Of a DNA stretch of 64,000 bases, positions 12,756 through 23,505 are shown piece by piece; the stretch's first letter is position 1; every line of letters starts with the position of its first letter. This DNA comes from Neoaquamicrobium sediminum. Its GTDB lineage: Bacteria > Pseudomonadota > Alphaproteobacteria > Rhizobiales > Rhizobiaceae. Below the pieces are notes generated by a model. That model saw nothing but the letters and a program-made list of their open reading frames with translations. It ran no database searches and was not told where the DNA came from. The stretch covers positions 1-64,000 of the forward strand of contig NZ_JABETK010000001.1 in the NCBI RefSeq assembly GCF_013240295.1, in the 5' to 3' direction. The translations under genes were made by a program, and so were the position numbers.

Positions 12756-13753
12756 TCAGGCGTTCCCGTTGACGAATGCCATGTCGGCCGTGGTGAGTTC
12801 GATGTCGCGCAGGACACGGTTGACGGGGAAGTTCTCCGTCTCCTCGGCAGTGACGGCGAGATCGACGGTGACGTCGAAGCGTTCGCGGAAAGCATCGATG
12901 ATCTCGTCGACGATGATCTCCGGCGCAGAAGCACCAGCCGACAGGCCGAGCGTGCCGATGTCGTCTATCTCGTCCCAGGGAATCTCGGATGCGCGCTGCA
13001 CCAGCAGGCCGCGCTTCGCGCCCGCGCGCTCGGCGACCTCGACCAGCCGCATGGAGTTGGATGAGTTCGGCGCGCCGACGATCAGGAACAGGTCCGCGCC
13101 GGGCGCTGCTTCCTTCACCGCGTCCTGACGGTTGGTGGTGGCGTAGCAGATCGATTCGCGGCAGGTGCCTGCATATCCGGGAAACGCGCCTGAAGGGCGC
13201 TGATGATTCCTGCCGTGTCCTCCACCGAAAGTGTCGTCTGCGTTACGAAGCCGAGCGCGGCCGGGTCGGCCGGCTGGATGCCCGCAGCGTCTTCCTCGGT
13301 CTCCACGAGGGTCACCGCACCGTCGGGCAACTGACCCATGGTGCCGATCACCTCCGGGTGGCCGGCATGGCCGATCAGCAGCACATGACGCCCCTGACGC
13401 TGATGGCGCATCGCCTGCTTGTGCACCTTGGAAACCAGCGGGCAGGTGGCGTCGAGATAGAACAGGTTGCGCGCCTCGGCATCCGCGGGCACCGACTTGG
13501 GAACGCCGTGGGCGGAAAAGACCACCGGCTGGGCATGGTGTTCGGGCGGAATCTCGTCCAGTTCCTCGACGAAGACGGCGCCCCGCGCCTGCAGCCCCTC
13601 TACCACGTAACGATTGTGCACGATCTCGTGGCGCACATAGACCGGCGCGCCGTATTTTTTCAGCGCCAGCACCACGATCTGGATTGCGCGGTCCACGCCC
13701 GCACAGAAACCGCGCGGCCCGCAAAGCCTGATCGTCAATGGTCGCTTCATCAT
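12756..13753 (-). CDS. ispH: 4-hydroxy-3-methylbut-2-enyl diphosphate reductase IspH (frameshifted)
   Basis: Last enzyme of the MEP isoprenoid pathway, a [4Fe-4S] reductase; about 332 residues when repaired. The three cluster cysteines are in [14 protein letters not shown] (first Cys of the motif), DATCPLV and, after the break, [15 protein letters not shown]. The substrate-binding histidines are in YVRHEIVHN and [10 protein letters not shown] base is missing near 13166: the frame leaves ARFPDMQAP and resumes at [12 protein letters not shown]. It starts at MMKRP (13753 or 13750). The pathway's first enzyme dxs and also ispE are in this window. It is followed closely by thrB. Confidence 0.94.
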
Positions 13754-13801
13754 TCTACCCGTGATCCGTCGTGTGCAGATGGCGGTTGAGGCCCTGCCCT
13801 G

Positions 13802-14572
13802 TCAACCCGCATCGGCGATGCGCGTTCGGCGCTGTCGCAACAACCACGCCCCGAGCACCGCCACCAGCGCGCCGGCGAGACCGTACCACGTGACGGCATA
13901 CTGGAGATGATTGTTGGGGAGATCGATCAGCGTCACTCCGCCGACCGGCAGCCCGCCGGGATTGGGCGCATCGTTCGCATCGATGAAGAACGGCAGGTAG
14001 TCTCCCGGGTCGCCCACGCCCGATGTCGCCGCCATGACGTCGAGGTCCTTCCAGTAGAAGATGTTCTTGGCCGGATCGTTGTCAGGCACGATGAGGGACG
14101 GCTTGGCATCGAGCCGGTTGCGCGCAAGGCCGGTGATGGTCCGGGGACCGTCGACCTGCCCTTCAGGGCGTGTTTCGGGCTCCTTCAACTCGAATGGTAC
14201 GAAGCCTCGATTGACGAGGACAAACTGCCCGTTTTCGAGCGCCATTGGGGTATAGACGAAATAGCCGGACTGCCCCTGGTGCGTGGCGAAGAAGTGACGC
14301 TCGCCCTCGTGGCGGAACTCGCCACTGACGGTCACCGGCCAGTAGTCGACGTCGCCGGTCGTCGTCAGCCGCGTTTGCACATCGGCAAGGGAGCGCGGCT
14401 CGGACGTGATGCGCGCGTCGATGGTCGCGATCAGTTGTTCTTTCCAGTGCAGCCGCTGCACCTGCCAGGTGCCGAGCGCCAGCAGCGCGGCCAGCGCTGC
14501 AAAAGAAACGATGGCCAACAGCACGCTGATGCCCGGCCTGCGGACTTCCGCCCTGCTGTCGCTGACACTCAT
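13802..14572 (-). CDS. SURF1 family cytochrome c oxidase assembly protein
   Basis: Membrane protein needed for haem a insertion or maturation of aa3-type oxidase; 256 residues. It has the family architecture of one TM near each end (ISVLLAIVSFAALAALLALGTWQVQRLHWK at 17-46 and LQYAVTWYGLAGALVAVLGAWLL near the C-terminus) with a periplasmic domain between them. Hallmarks are LGTWQVQRLHWKEQLI, VNRGFVP and NNHLQYAVTWYG. The start overlaps the DUF983 stop by ATGA. It sits downstream of ctaE, the usual place. Confidence 0.93.
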   Translation of the reverse strand: MSVSDSRAEVRRPGISVLLAIVSFAALAALLALGTWQVQRLHWKEQLIATIDARITSEPRSLADVQTRLTTTGDVDYWPVTVSGEFRHEGERHFFATHQGQSGYFVYTPMALENGQFVLVNRGFVPFELKEPETRPEGQVDGPRTITGLARNRLDAKPSLIVPDNDPAKNIFYWKDLDVMAATSGVGDPGDYLPFFIDANDAPNPGGLPVGGVTLIDLPNNHLQYAVTWYGLAGALVAVLGAWLLRQRRTRIADAG

Positions 14573-14964
14573 CGGTCGTCCAATCGCCCTTCCGCCGCTT
14601 TGTTGCGGTATTGCAGCACGATCAGCAGCCCCTTGATGAGCCGCAAGGCCACCAGGCTCAGCACGAGCGTCAGCGGTATCCAGAGCATAAAATGCAGCCA
14701 CAGCGGCGGGTTGAGCGACACTTCCATCCACAACGCAAGGCCGACGACCACGAAGCCGATGATGAGGATGACAAAAACCGCCGGTCCATCCCCGGCATCC
14801 GCAAACGAATAGTCGAGCCCGCAGTTGCCGCAGCGATCGCCGACGGAGAGGAACCCGCGGAACAGGCGGCCCTCGCCGCAGCGTGGGCAGCGGCCGGAAA
14901 GGCCGGCCTTCACCGGGTCCACCGGCGCCCAGATGGCGCTGTCGGGCTTGCGATCGTCAGTCAT
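14569..14964 (-). CDS. DUF983 zinc-ribbon membrane protein
   Basis: A 131-residue protein with a CPRC...CGNCG zinc ribbon (about residues 26-50) followed by two TM helices (AVFVILIIGFVVVGLALW and HFMLWIPLTLVLSLVALRL). DUF983 genes lie between ctaE and SURF1 in most rhizobia, so a role in oxidase biogenesis is likely but not shown. The ATG at 14964 begins MTDDRKPD; an in-frame codon at 15030 would add a non-homologous stretch. The stop overlaps the SURF1 start. Confidence 0.88.
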   Translation of the reverse strand: MTDDRKPDSAIWAPVDPVKAGLSGRCPRCGEGRLFRGFLSVGDRCGNCGLDYSFADAGDGPAVFVILIIGFVVVGLALWMEVSLNPPLWLHFMLWIPLTLVLSLVALRLIKGLLIVLQYRNKAAEGRLDDR

Positions 14965-15010
14965 ATTGCAGCCTCGTGCATGGTGGCACGCTATCGCATG
15001 CGAAACGGGC

Positions 15011-15046
15011 CAAAGAAAGAAGGCGGCCATGTTGCCACGGCCGCCT
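15011..15046 (-). terminator. Rho-independent terminator after ctaE
   Basis: On the minus strand AGGCGGCC and GGCCGCCT form a perfect 8-bp stem (15039-15046 with 15021-15028) with a 10-nt loop, followed by TCTTTCTTT at 15020-15011. It sits 27 bp past the ctaE stop and before DUF983, so it should end or attenuate the oxidase transcript. Confidence 0.7.
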
Positions 15047-15072
15047 CCCGAAAACCGTTCGATTCAGGCTGC

Positions 15073-15951
15073 TCAGTGCGCCGCAATTGGCGCGCCGGCC
15101 GATGCCCATACGTAGACGCAGGCGAAGAGGAACAGCCACACCACGTCAACGAAATGCCAGTACCAGGCTGCCGCCTCGAAGCCGAAATGCTGCTTGGGCG
15201 TGAAGTGGCCTGCCATCGCGCGCAACAGGCACACCAGCAGGAAGATGGTACCGATCAACACGTGGAAGCCATGGAAGCCGGTCGCCATGTAGAAGGTGGC
15301 GCCATAGATCGAGCCGGAGAAGCTGAACGGCGCGACCGAATACTCGTAGGCTTGGACGAAGCTGAACAGCACGCCGAGCGCAACGGTAATTGCGAGACCC
15401 CATACAAGGCCCTTGCGATCGTCGTGCAGCAATGCGTGATGCGCCCACGTCACGGTCGTGCCGGAGAGCAGCAGGATGATGGTGTTGTAGAGCGGCAGAT
15501 GGAAAGGATTGAGAACCTCAACGCCTGCCGGAGGCCACTGGCCACCGAGGAACTCGGCGCGGGCGACCTGCGCCGCTTCGTTGGGGAAAAGGCTTGCGTC
15601 GAAGAACGCCCAGAACCAGGCGACGAAGAACATCACCTCCGAGGCGATGAACATGATCATGCCGTAGCGCAGGTGCAGCGAAACGACACGCGTATGGTGG
15701 CCCTCATGAGCCTCCTTGATGGTGTCGCTCCACCAGCCGAACATCACATAGAGCACCAGCGCCAGGCCAATGAAGAAAAGCCACGGCGTCGCCAGCGGGA
15801 TACCGACGAGCGAGAACTCGTTACCCTTCAGATACTGCATCCAGCCGATGCCGCCGACCGCCATGACAAGCGCGCCGACGGAGCCGAGGAAGGGCCATGG
15901 GCTTGGGTCGATGATATGATAGTCGTGGTTCTTTGCGTGTGCGTCTGCCAT
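15073..15951 (-). CDS. ctaE: Cytochrome c oxidase subunit III
   Basis: Membrane subunit of the aa3 oxidase; 292 residues with seven hydrophobic helices. Typical segments are [59 protein letters not shown] (conserved Glu of helix III) and [19 protein letters not shown]. It starts 1 bp after the ctaG stop. It is the last structural gene of the operon and is followed by a terminator hairpin. Confidence 0.97.
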   Translation of the reverse strand: MADAHAKNHDYHIIDPSPWPFLGSVGALVMAVGGIGWMQYLKGNEFSLVGIPLATPWLFFIGLALVLYVMFGWWSDTIKEAHEGHHTRVVSLHLRYGMIMFIASEVMFFVAWFWAFFDASLFPNEAAQVARAEFLGGQWPPAGVEVLNPFHLPLYNTIILLLSGTTVTWAHHALLHDDRKGLVWGLAITVALGVLFSFVQAYEYSVAPFSFSGSIYGATFYMATGFHGFHVLIGTIFLLVCLLRAMAGHFTPKQHFGFEAAAWYWHFVDVVWLFLFACVYVWASAGAPIAAH

Positions 15952-15952
15952 G

Positions 15953-16585
15953 TCATCCCCCGATTTCGGTGTCGGCGTCCGTATTGCTGTTCAGTTGCCC
16001 GCCTGTGGCCGCCGATTCCTGCGGCTTGCCCTCGGCGAGCGGGAAAAAGGTGTAGGACAGCGTGATCGTACCGACGTTCTTCAACTCTGGCACATTCACG
16101 ATCTCCGGATCGACGTAGAAGACGACCGGCATATCCATCTCCTCGCCGGGCTGCAACTCCGTATCGGTGAAGCAGAAGCATTCCACCTTCATGAAGTAGG
16201 CGCCCGCGAGTTGCGGCGTGACGTTGAACGACGCGCGACCCGAAGTGGGGCGCGAGAACGTGTTCTTCGCCTTGTAAGAAATCTGCGTGGTCTCGCCGAT
16301 TTTTATGGTCACGTCGCGCTGGACCGGCTTGAAGTCCCACGGCAGGCCGCCGGCCGTGTTGGCGTCGAAGCGAACCTTGATCTCCCGATCGAGCACGGTC
16401 TGCGAATATTGCGTGACCCGCTGCGTGGTGCCGCCATAGCCTGTCACCTGGCAGAAGAGCTGATACAAGGGCACCGCCGCGTAGGCTGCGCCAACCATGC
16501 TGGCAAAGAAGGCCAGGCATACAACTGCAATCACGCGGTTGGAGCGCTGGGCCTTTTCGCTGACAGTGTTATCGCGTTCGCTCAT
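15953..16585 (-). CDS. ctaG: Cytochrome c oxidase assembly protein CtaG/Cox11
   Basis: Copper chaperone that delivers Cu to the CuB centre; 210 residues. An N-terminal TM ([25 protein letters not shown]) is followed by [17 protein letters not shown], with the conserved Cys after the membrane. The periplasmic domain carries the C-x-C copper site in [11 protein letters not shown] and the AGAYFMK motif. It begins 8 bp after the small membrane ORF and abuts ctaE. Confidence 0.96.
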   Translation of the reverse strand: MSERDNTVSEKAQRSNRVIAVVCLAFFASMVGAAYAAVPLYQLFCQVTGYGGTTQRVTQYSQTVLDREIKVRFDANTAGGLPWDFKPVQRDVTIKIGETTQISYKAKNTFSRPTSGRASFNVTPQLAGAYFMKVECFCFTDTELQPGEEMDMPVVFYVDPEIVNVPELKNVGTITLSYTFFPLAEGKPQESAATGGQLNSNTDADTEIGG

Positions 16586-16593
16586 CGATACTC

Positions 16594-16749
16594 TCACATC
16601 GGCCGGTCGAGGATCGACGGGCCCATCTTCACGATGGTCACGACGTAGATGATGACCACGAAAGCGACCAGCGCCAGCGCGATGGCGACCGAGCGACCAC
16701 GACGCGCTTTCTTCTGCGAATCCGTAAGGCTGACCTTGTCGTCTTCCAT
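16594..16749 (-). CDS. Small membrane protein between ctaB and ctaG
   Basis: A 51-residue ORF ([20 protein letters not shown]..., stop TGA at 16594-16596) with a basic N-terminal segment and one strong TM helix ([20 protein letters not shown]) before a short tail ending DRPM. It exactly fills the gap between ctaB and ctaG, with 5 and 8 bp spacing. From memory, a small single-TM ORF is found at this place in many alphaproteobacterial cta operons (CoxF-like); its function is not established to my knowledge. Confidence 0.8.
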   Translation of the reverse strand: MEDDKVSLTDSQKKARRGRSVAIALALVAFVVIIYVVTIVKMGPSILDRPM

Positions 16750-16754
16750 CACAC

Positions 16755-17696
16755 TCACCAGACCGGCGCCCCGAGGCGCGCCGCAATCGAATCAAGCAGC
16801 AGAGCCGCAAAGATCGCGAAGAGATAGAGCAGCGAATATCCGAAAAGTGCCTTGGCCGGCCGCATGACGCGATCGGCGTCGGGCATGCGCAGCACCTTCC
16901 AGGAATACCAGACGAAGCCGGCACCGAGCGCTGCGGCGAACACGCCGTAAGTGGCACTTGCCTGGCCGAGCACCGACGGCAGAACGCCGACGACAGCCAC
17001 GAGCAAAGCATAGGCAAAGATCTGCCGCTTGGTCGATGCTTCGCCAGCGACGTTCGGCATCATCGGGATGCCGGCGCGACCGTAGTCACCGGACTTGAAC
17101 AGCGCCAGCGCCCAGAAGTGCGGCGGCGTCCACAGGAAGATGATGAGGAACTGGATTACGCTTTCGAGGCCGATCTGGCCCGTAACGGCCGCCCAGCCGA
17201 TCATGGGCGGGAATGCGCCGGCCGCACCGCCGATGACGATGTTCTGCGGCGTCCAGCGCTTGAGCCACATCGTGTAGACGACAGCGTAGAAGAAGATGGT
17301 GAAGGCCAGCAGGCTCGCGGCCAGCCAGTTGGCGACGAGACCGAGCGTCATCACCGAGAAAGCGGAAAGGAACAGGCCGAAGACCAGCGCCTCGCCCGGC
17401 AGCACGCGGCCTGATGGGACCGGCCTGTCTGCAGTGCGCGACATGACGGCGTCGATGTCGGCGTCGTACCACATGTTGAGTGCGCCGGACGCGCCGGCGC
17501 CGACCGCGATCGCGAGGATCGAGACCACTGCGATGATCGGGTTGACCGGCACCTGCGCCGTCACCAGCCCGACGAAGGCGGTGAAGACGACCAGCGACAT
17601 CACCCGCGGCTTGAGCAGCGCGAGATAATCGCCAGCCTGCGCTTCCGAAATACGGAAGGCGGCGTCTTCATATCCATTCTTCTCGACGAGGGCCAT
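16755..17696 (-). CDS. ctaB: Protohaem IX farnesyltransferase (haem o synthase)
   Basis: Adds the farnesyl tail to haem b, giving haem o for the oxidase; 313 residues with about nine TM helices of the UbiA fold. The first Asp-rich motif is in [19 protein letters not shown] and the second region contains [13 protein letters not shown] and [11 protein letters not shown]. The ATG at 17696 (MALVEKNG) is chosen because the family begins just ahead of [18 protein letters not shown]; a GC-rich in-frame extension to 17756 has no family match. It lies between ctaD and the small ORF. Confidence 0.96.
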   Translation of the reverse strand: MALVEKNGYEDAAFRISEAQAGDYLALLKPRVMSLVVFTAFVGLVTAQVPVNPIIAVVSILAIAVGAGASGALNMWYDADIDAVMSRTADRPVPSGRVLPGEALVFGLFLSAFSVMTLGLVANWLAASLLAFTIFFYAVVYTMWLKRWTPQNIVIGGAAGAFPPMIGWAAVTGQIGLESVIQFLIIFLWTPPHFWALALFKSGDYGRAGIPMMPNVAGEASTKRQIFAYALLVAVVGVLPSVLGQASATYGVFAAALGAGFVWYSWKVLRMPDADRVMRPAKALFGYSLLYLFAIFAALLLDSIAARLGAPVW

Positions 17697-17774
17697 GCGT
17701 ACGCGGTCCGTTCTTTCCGTCTGGCCGAAACCGCCGGCCAGGCCGGCGGTTTCCATTCTGTTGCGGCTGCTGCC

Positions 17775-19450
<1,676 letters not shown>

Positions 19451-19461
19451 TCACGCAGACT

Positions 19462-20343
19462 TCAGTTGCCGGCGTCCGCTACATTCATTTGCTGGCCGCG
19501 AATCGAGGCCATCAGCGACTTGTTGGCCTCTTCGAGGCTCGCCTGAGCCTCCGAGCGCCATGCGTCGTACTGCTCCTGGCTGACGACGCGGATGCCGATC
19601 GGCATGTAGGCGTGATCCTTGCCGCAGAGCTCAGAGCACTGGCCGTAGAAGATGCCTTCACGCGTGGCGTTGAACCAGGTCTCGTTGATACGCCCCGGCA
19701 CGGCGTCGACCTTGATGCCGAAGGACGGCATCGCGAACGCGTGGATCACGTCGGCCGCGGTGACGAGAACGCGCACGGTTGTGTTGACCGGCACGACGAC
19801 CTCGTTGTCGACAGCCAGAAGACGCGGAAACTCCGCCATGTCTTCCTTGCCCGCCGAGGCGCGATCGCCCTCCTGCAGCATGAAGGAGGCGAACGTCAGC
19901 GGCTCCTCGTCCTGGTACTCATATTCCCAGTTCCACTGGTAGCCGGTGGCCTTGATGGTCATGGTCGGCTCTTCCGGCGGATTGTACTGCGCCGTCAGGA
20001 GCTGGAACGAGGGAACCGCCAGGAACAGCAGAACGATAACCGGACCTACGGTCCAGATCACCTCGATCATGGTGTTATGGCTGGTGCGCGACGGCGTCGG
20101 ATTGGCGCTCGCGCGGAACTTGATGATGCACCAGGCCAGAAGCGCCAGCACAAGAAAGGTGATCGGCACGATGAACCAGAGCGTGTAGCGCTCGAACCAG
20201 ACGATCGCCTCCATCATGTCGGAAGCCGGCTCCTGGAAGCTCAGCTGCCAGGGAGCCGCCTGCCCCGCGAATGCGCTCGAAGCGGCAAGTACCAGCGAAA
20301 CGGCGCCCAGGCCCGCAAGGAACTTCTTCATAACCCTCTTCAT
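19462..20343 (-). CDS. ctaC: Cytochrome c oxidase subunit II
   Basis: Carries the CuA site that accepts electrons from cytochrome c; 293 residues. It has a signal peptide (MKRVMKKFLAGLGAVSLVLAASSAFA), two TM helices (about 48-70 and 90-112) and the periplasmic cupredoxin domain with aromatic path GYQWNWEYEY and CuA ligands in QCSELCGKDHAYMP plus the upstream His in VIHAFAMPSFG. The start could be ATG 20343 or ATG 20331; GGGGAG directly precedes the first. It is the first gene of the cta operon. Confidence 0.96.
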   Translation of the reverse strand: MKRVMKKFLAGLGAVSLVLAASSAFAGQAAPWQLSFQEPASDMMEAIVWFERYTLWFIVPITFLVLALLAWCIIKFRASANPTPSRTSHNTMIEVIWTVGPVIVLLFLAVPSFQLLTAQYNPPEEPTMTIKATGYQWNWEYEYQDEEPLTFASFMLQEGDRASAGKEDMAEFPRLLAVDNEVVVPVNTTVRVLVTAADVIHAFAMPSFGIKVDAVPGRINETWFNATREGIFYGQCSELCGKDHAYMPIGIRVVSQEQYDAWRSEAQASLEEANKSLMASIRGQQMNVADAGN

Positions 20344-20790
20344 CTCCCCGGTCGAAACGTCTCGACGAAACTACAATGCCGGCTGGCGGACATGCGCCGG
20401 GCCGTTATCGCGCGTTCAAACCATACTCTCATATCAACCGCAAGAAAGGCATGGCGGGATATCTGCGGCATTTTTGCGCGCGCGGCCCACATCCTGCCCC
20501 ATATGCCTTGATTTCGCTCAACTTGCGACGAAAGCATCGGGCGCGCTCACGATGCGCATCGACGGGGTACAATCGCGAGGCATCGCAAGGACTTGCGTAT
20601 AGTCTTGTTTGCGCGAGCCGACTCTCGGGCTAGATTGTCGTGATTCGCGAAGGCATGATCGCAAACTCCGGTCGCAGATGCCGGCTTCGGACACGATCAT
20701 GCCCCATCGATGTGATTTGGGCTGACCTGGCGCGACGCAGGCGAAGATGCCGCGCCGCCAGAGTGCTTAAGGATGCAAGGGGTAGGATCG
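20344..20790. other. 447-bp divergent intergenic region ctaC / ialB-like
   Basis: No convincing coding frame was seen on either strand. It must hold the promoters of the cta operon (leftward) and of the IalB-family gene (rightward). At 20508-20521 lies TTGAT-TTCG-CTCAA, one mismatch from an FNR/FixK box, about 165 bp before ctaC. I could not assign a clear -35/-10 pair. Confidence 0.6.
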
Positions 20791-21306
20791 ATGCCGTTTC
20801 GTTGGACAATGCCGTTTGCGGCCGCCCTCGGTGCGATCGCCTTTTGCCTTCCGGCGGCGGCGCAGCAGCAGGCGCCCTCGGGCGCGGTGAAGTCGACCCA
20901 TGGGGCGTGGTCGGTGATCTGCGATACGCCCGGCGGCGCAGCGACCGAGCAATGCGCCCTGATGCAGAACGTGATCGCTGAAGACAGGCCGGAGGTTGGC
21001 CTTTCCGTCGTGGTGTTGCGCACGGCGGACGACCGGGCAGAAATCCTGCGGGTGCTGGCACCGCTCGGCGTGCTTCTTCCCAACGGGCTCGGGCTCAATG
21101 TCGACGGCAACGACGTCGGGCGCGCCTATTTCGTTCGCTGCTTCCAGGACGGCTGCTACGCCGAGGTGATTCTCGAACAGCCCCTGCTCGATATGCTGCG
21201 CAACGGCCAGGCGGCGACCTTCATCGTATTCCAGACACCCGAGGAAGGCATCGGTATTCCCGTCGAACTCGACGGTTTCGCCGAAGGCTTCGACGCGCTT
21301 CCCTGA
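20791..21306 (+). CDS. Invasion-associated locus B (IalB) family secreted protein
   Basis: A 171-residue exported protein with a signal peptide (MPFRWTMPFAAALGAIAFCLPAAAQ) and the IalB domain: HGAWSVICDTPGGAATEQCALMQNV, LGVLLPNGLGLNVDG and RCFQDGCYAEVILEQPLLDML, with four conserved cysteines that probably form disulfides. The ATG at 20791 has GGGGTAGG upstream and is preferred over 20773. Family members occur widely in Rhizobiales, including Bartonella, where one is linked to erythrocyte invasion. No virulence role should be inferred here. Confidence 0.88.
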   Translation: MPFRWTMPFAAALGAIAFCLPAAAQQQAPSGAVKSTHGAWSVICDTPGGAATEQCALMQNVIAEDRPEVGLSVVVLRTADDRAEILRVLAPLGVLLPNGLGLNVDGNDVGRAYFVRCFQDGCYAEVILEQPLLDMLRNGQAATFIVFQTPEEGIGIPVELDGFAEGFDALP

Positions 21307-21393
21307 TTTTTCGGGGCATTTGACGCGGCGGGTGCAACTTTTCGCCCGCGCGACTATATAGCGGCCAGTGCCATTCAGGAACGGAGCCGCACA

Positions 21394-22809
21394 GTGCCAG
21401 CCAGCCTTCTCGAACAGTTCGACGTCTCCGAAGACACCATCCGCCGCATTGTCGCCGAAACCATCGATGGCGCCGATGACGGCGAACTCTTCATGGAATA
21501 TCGCGAAGGCGAGGCTCTCGTTTTCGACAATGGCCGCCTGAAAACCGCGAACTTCAACGCCGATCGCGGTTTCGGGCTGCGGGCGGTCGCCGGCGAAGCG
21601 GCCGGTTACGCGCATGCAAGCGACTTCTCGCATGCGGCACTTCTGCGCGCCTCCGATGCGGTTTCCGCAGTCAAAGTCGGTTACAGCGGCACGCTGGCGG
21701 ACGCGCCGGCCGGCACGAACCGCAAGCTTTACGGCGAAGAAAACCCGACCTCGGAGCCGGTCTTCGGCGAAAAGGCAAAGCTGCTGCAGGAGATCGACGC
21801 GTGGGTTCGCGATCGCGATCCGCGCGTGCGCCAGGTCACCGCGTCGCTGGCGGCCTCGTGGCAGCAGGTGGAAATCCTGCGCGCCGACGGCCGCATCGCC
21901 CATGACGTCCGGCCTCTGGTCCGCGTCAATGTCGCGGTCGTCGTCGGCGAGGGCGACCGCCAGGAGAGTGGCTCCTACGGCATGGGTGGACGCAAGGGTT
22001 TCGGCGATTTCATCGCAGAGGAATCGTGGAAGCATGCGGCCGAGGAGGCACTGCGCCAGGCGCTTGTAAACCTTGAGGCGGTGCCCGCCCCCGCCGGCAC
22101 GTTCGACATCGTGCTTTCGGCCGGCTGGCCCGGTGTGATGCTGCACGAGGCAGTCGGACACGGGCTCGAAGGCGATTTCAACCGCAAGAAGACTTCCGCC
22201 TTTGCGGGGCTGATGGGCCAGCAGGTCGCGGCAAAAGGCGTCACCGTGGTGGACGACGGCACCATTGCAGACCGCCGCGGTTCGCTGACGATCGACGACG
22301 AGGGCACGGCCACCAACCGCACGGTCCTGATCGAGGACGGCAAGCTGGTCGGCTACATGCAGGACCGGCAGAATGCGCGGCTGATGGGAATGCGCCCCAC
22401 CGGCAACGGACGGCGCGAATCCTACGCCCATGCGCCAATGCCGCGAATGACGAATACCTATATGACCGCCGGCGAGCATACGCCCGAAGAAATCATCTCT
22501 TCGGTGAAGAACGGCATCTATGCCGTATCGTTCGGCGGCGGGCAGGTCGACATCACCTCGGGCAAGTTCGTTTTCGGCTGCACCGAGGCCTACATGATCG
22601 AGGATGGCAAGGTGACCCAGCCGATAAAGGGCGCCATGCTGATCGGCAACGGTCCGGACGCGATGCACCGCGTGAGCATGATCGGCAACGACATGAAGCT
22701 CGACAACGGCATCGGCATGTGCGGCAAGGCCGGCCAGGGCGTGCCGGTTGGCGTCGGACAACCGCATCTGCGTATGAACCAGATGACAGTGGGCGGCACG
22801 CGGACGTAG
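21394..22809 (+). CDS. tldD: Metalloprotease TldD
   Basis: Subunit of the TldD/TldE (PmbA) metalloprotease, which matures peptide modifications and degrades unfolded peptides; 471 residues. The zinc motif HEAVGHGLEGDFNRK is visible near residue 250, with downstream VVDDGTIADRRGSLTIDDEGT and the C-terminal MCGKAGQGVPVGVGQPHLRM. It starts with GTG at 21394 behind AACGGAG. The partner pmbA is not in the window. The gene follows ialB-like by 87 bp. Confidence 0.95.
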   Translation: MPASLLEQFDVSEDTIRRIVAETIDGADDGELFMEYREGEALVFDNGRLKTANFNADRGFGLRAVAGEAAGYAHASDFSHAALLRASDAVSAVKVGYSGTLADAPAGTNRKLYGEENPTSEPVFGEKAKLLQEIDAWVRDRDPRVRQVTASLAASWQQVEILRADGRIAHDVRPLVRVNVAVVVGEGDRQESGSYGMGGRKGFGDFIAEESWKHAAEEALRQALVNLEAVPAPAGTFDIVLSAGWPGVMLHEAVGHGLEGDFNRKKTSAFAGLMGQQVAAKGVTVVDDGTIADRRGSLTIDDEGTATNRTVLIEDGKLVGYMQDRQNARLMGMRPTGNGRRESYAHAPMPRMTNTYMTAGEHTPEEIISSVKNGIYAVSFGGGQVDITSGKFVFGCTEAYMIEDGKVTQPIKGAMLIGNGPDAMHRVSMIGNDMKLDNGIGMCGKAGQGVPVGVGQPHLRMNQMTVGGTRT

Positions 22810-22818
22810 TTCCTTCCG

Positions 22819-22977
22819 TGCGTCCTTCGAGGCTCACTGCGCTCGCACCTCGGGATGAGGACCGTTGTACCAATCCTGCAAGCTCGTGCGCTCGAGGGGC
22901 GTTTCGGTAATAGGCGGGTTCGATCAACCCACTTCCCTCATCCTGAGGTGCGAGCGCAGCGAGCCTCCAAGGACGCA
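22819..22977. repeat. Long imperfect palindrome, dispersed rhizobial-type repeat
   Basis: The left arm at 22819-22861 (TGCGTCCTTCGAGGCTCACT...) and the right arm at 22936-22977 (...GCGAGCCTCCAAGGACGCA) are inverted copies with about four mismatches, separated by about 75 bp. The core CCTCATCCTGAGGTGCGAGC is one I associate with abundant dispersed palindromes in Rhizobiales genomes. It fills the gap between tldD and the RES gene, which converge here, and may also act as a terminator. Confidence 0.8.
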
Positions 22978-22992
22978 CCTGAAATCAAGCTG

Positions 22993-23505
22993 TCAGAGCC
23001 ATGACGCCGGAGTTTTCGGCAGGCGGCCTTCGGGATCGACCACCGTCAGCTTCGGCTCGTCAGGCCCGTTCCAGCGCCACAGGGCCACACAGGTGCCGCC
23101 CGGCGACATGAAGGATGGATAAACGACGCCGTGGAACCCTTCGTGGAGCAGCCGCTCGCGCAGCATGTGGGTCTGCGGCTGCTCGCCGGCATCAAGCTCA
23201 GCGCGCCATTCGCAACGATGAATTTCTGAAGTCTCGCCGAAACCACCAAGCACCTGCTCATCGGTCAGATCGGCCAGGCTTGCGCCCACCAGCTCGAGCC
23301 GGGCGATGAGGGCCGGATGCTGAACGAAGCCCTGATTGTACTCCGCCCAAGCCGTCGAGAGCTCGCGCGCGGCATAGATCGTCGGCTCCCCCTCGGGATT
23401 CCAGCGGCCGCCGAAGCGCGCCGCCCCCTCGCCCGACAGCGGCAGATGCGCCCAGCGCGGAACGAAAGCGCGCCACAGGGTCAGCGGTGGCTTTCCGTCA
23501 GGCAT
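22993..23505 (-). CDS. RES-domain toxin (NAD+-degrading family)
   Basis: A 170-residue RES-domain protein. Known RES toxins break down NAD+ by phosphorolysis. The family pattern is clear: TLWRAFVPRW near the N-terminus, the Arg in FGGRWNPEGEPTIYAARELSTAWAEY (about 31-56, with the Glu at 55) and GFHGVVYPSFMSPGG. It starts within the end of the upstream antitoxin gene (8-bp overlap), the usual coupling for such pairs. It lies next to a dispersed palindrome. Confidence 0.88.
   Translation of the reverse strand: MPDGKPPLTLWRAFVPRWAHLPLSGEGAARFGGRWNPEGEPTIYAARELSTAWAEYNQGFVQHPALIARLELVGASLADLTDEQVLGGFGETSEIHRCEWRAELDAGEQPQTHMLRERLLHEGFHGVVYPSFMSPGGTCVALWRWNGPDEPKLTVVDPEGRLPKTPASWL

Noticed and set aside
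20767..22767. A 666-codon minus-strand ORF opposite ialB-like and tldD
   Set aside because: Shadow of tldD, which carries its full zinc motif; the antisense protein is rich in His/Arg/Asp with no domain.
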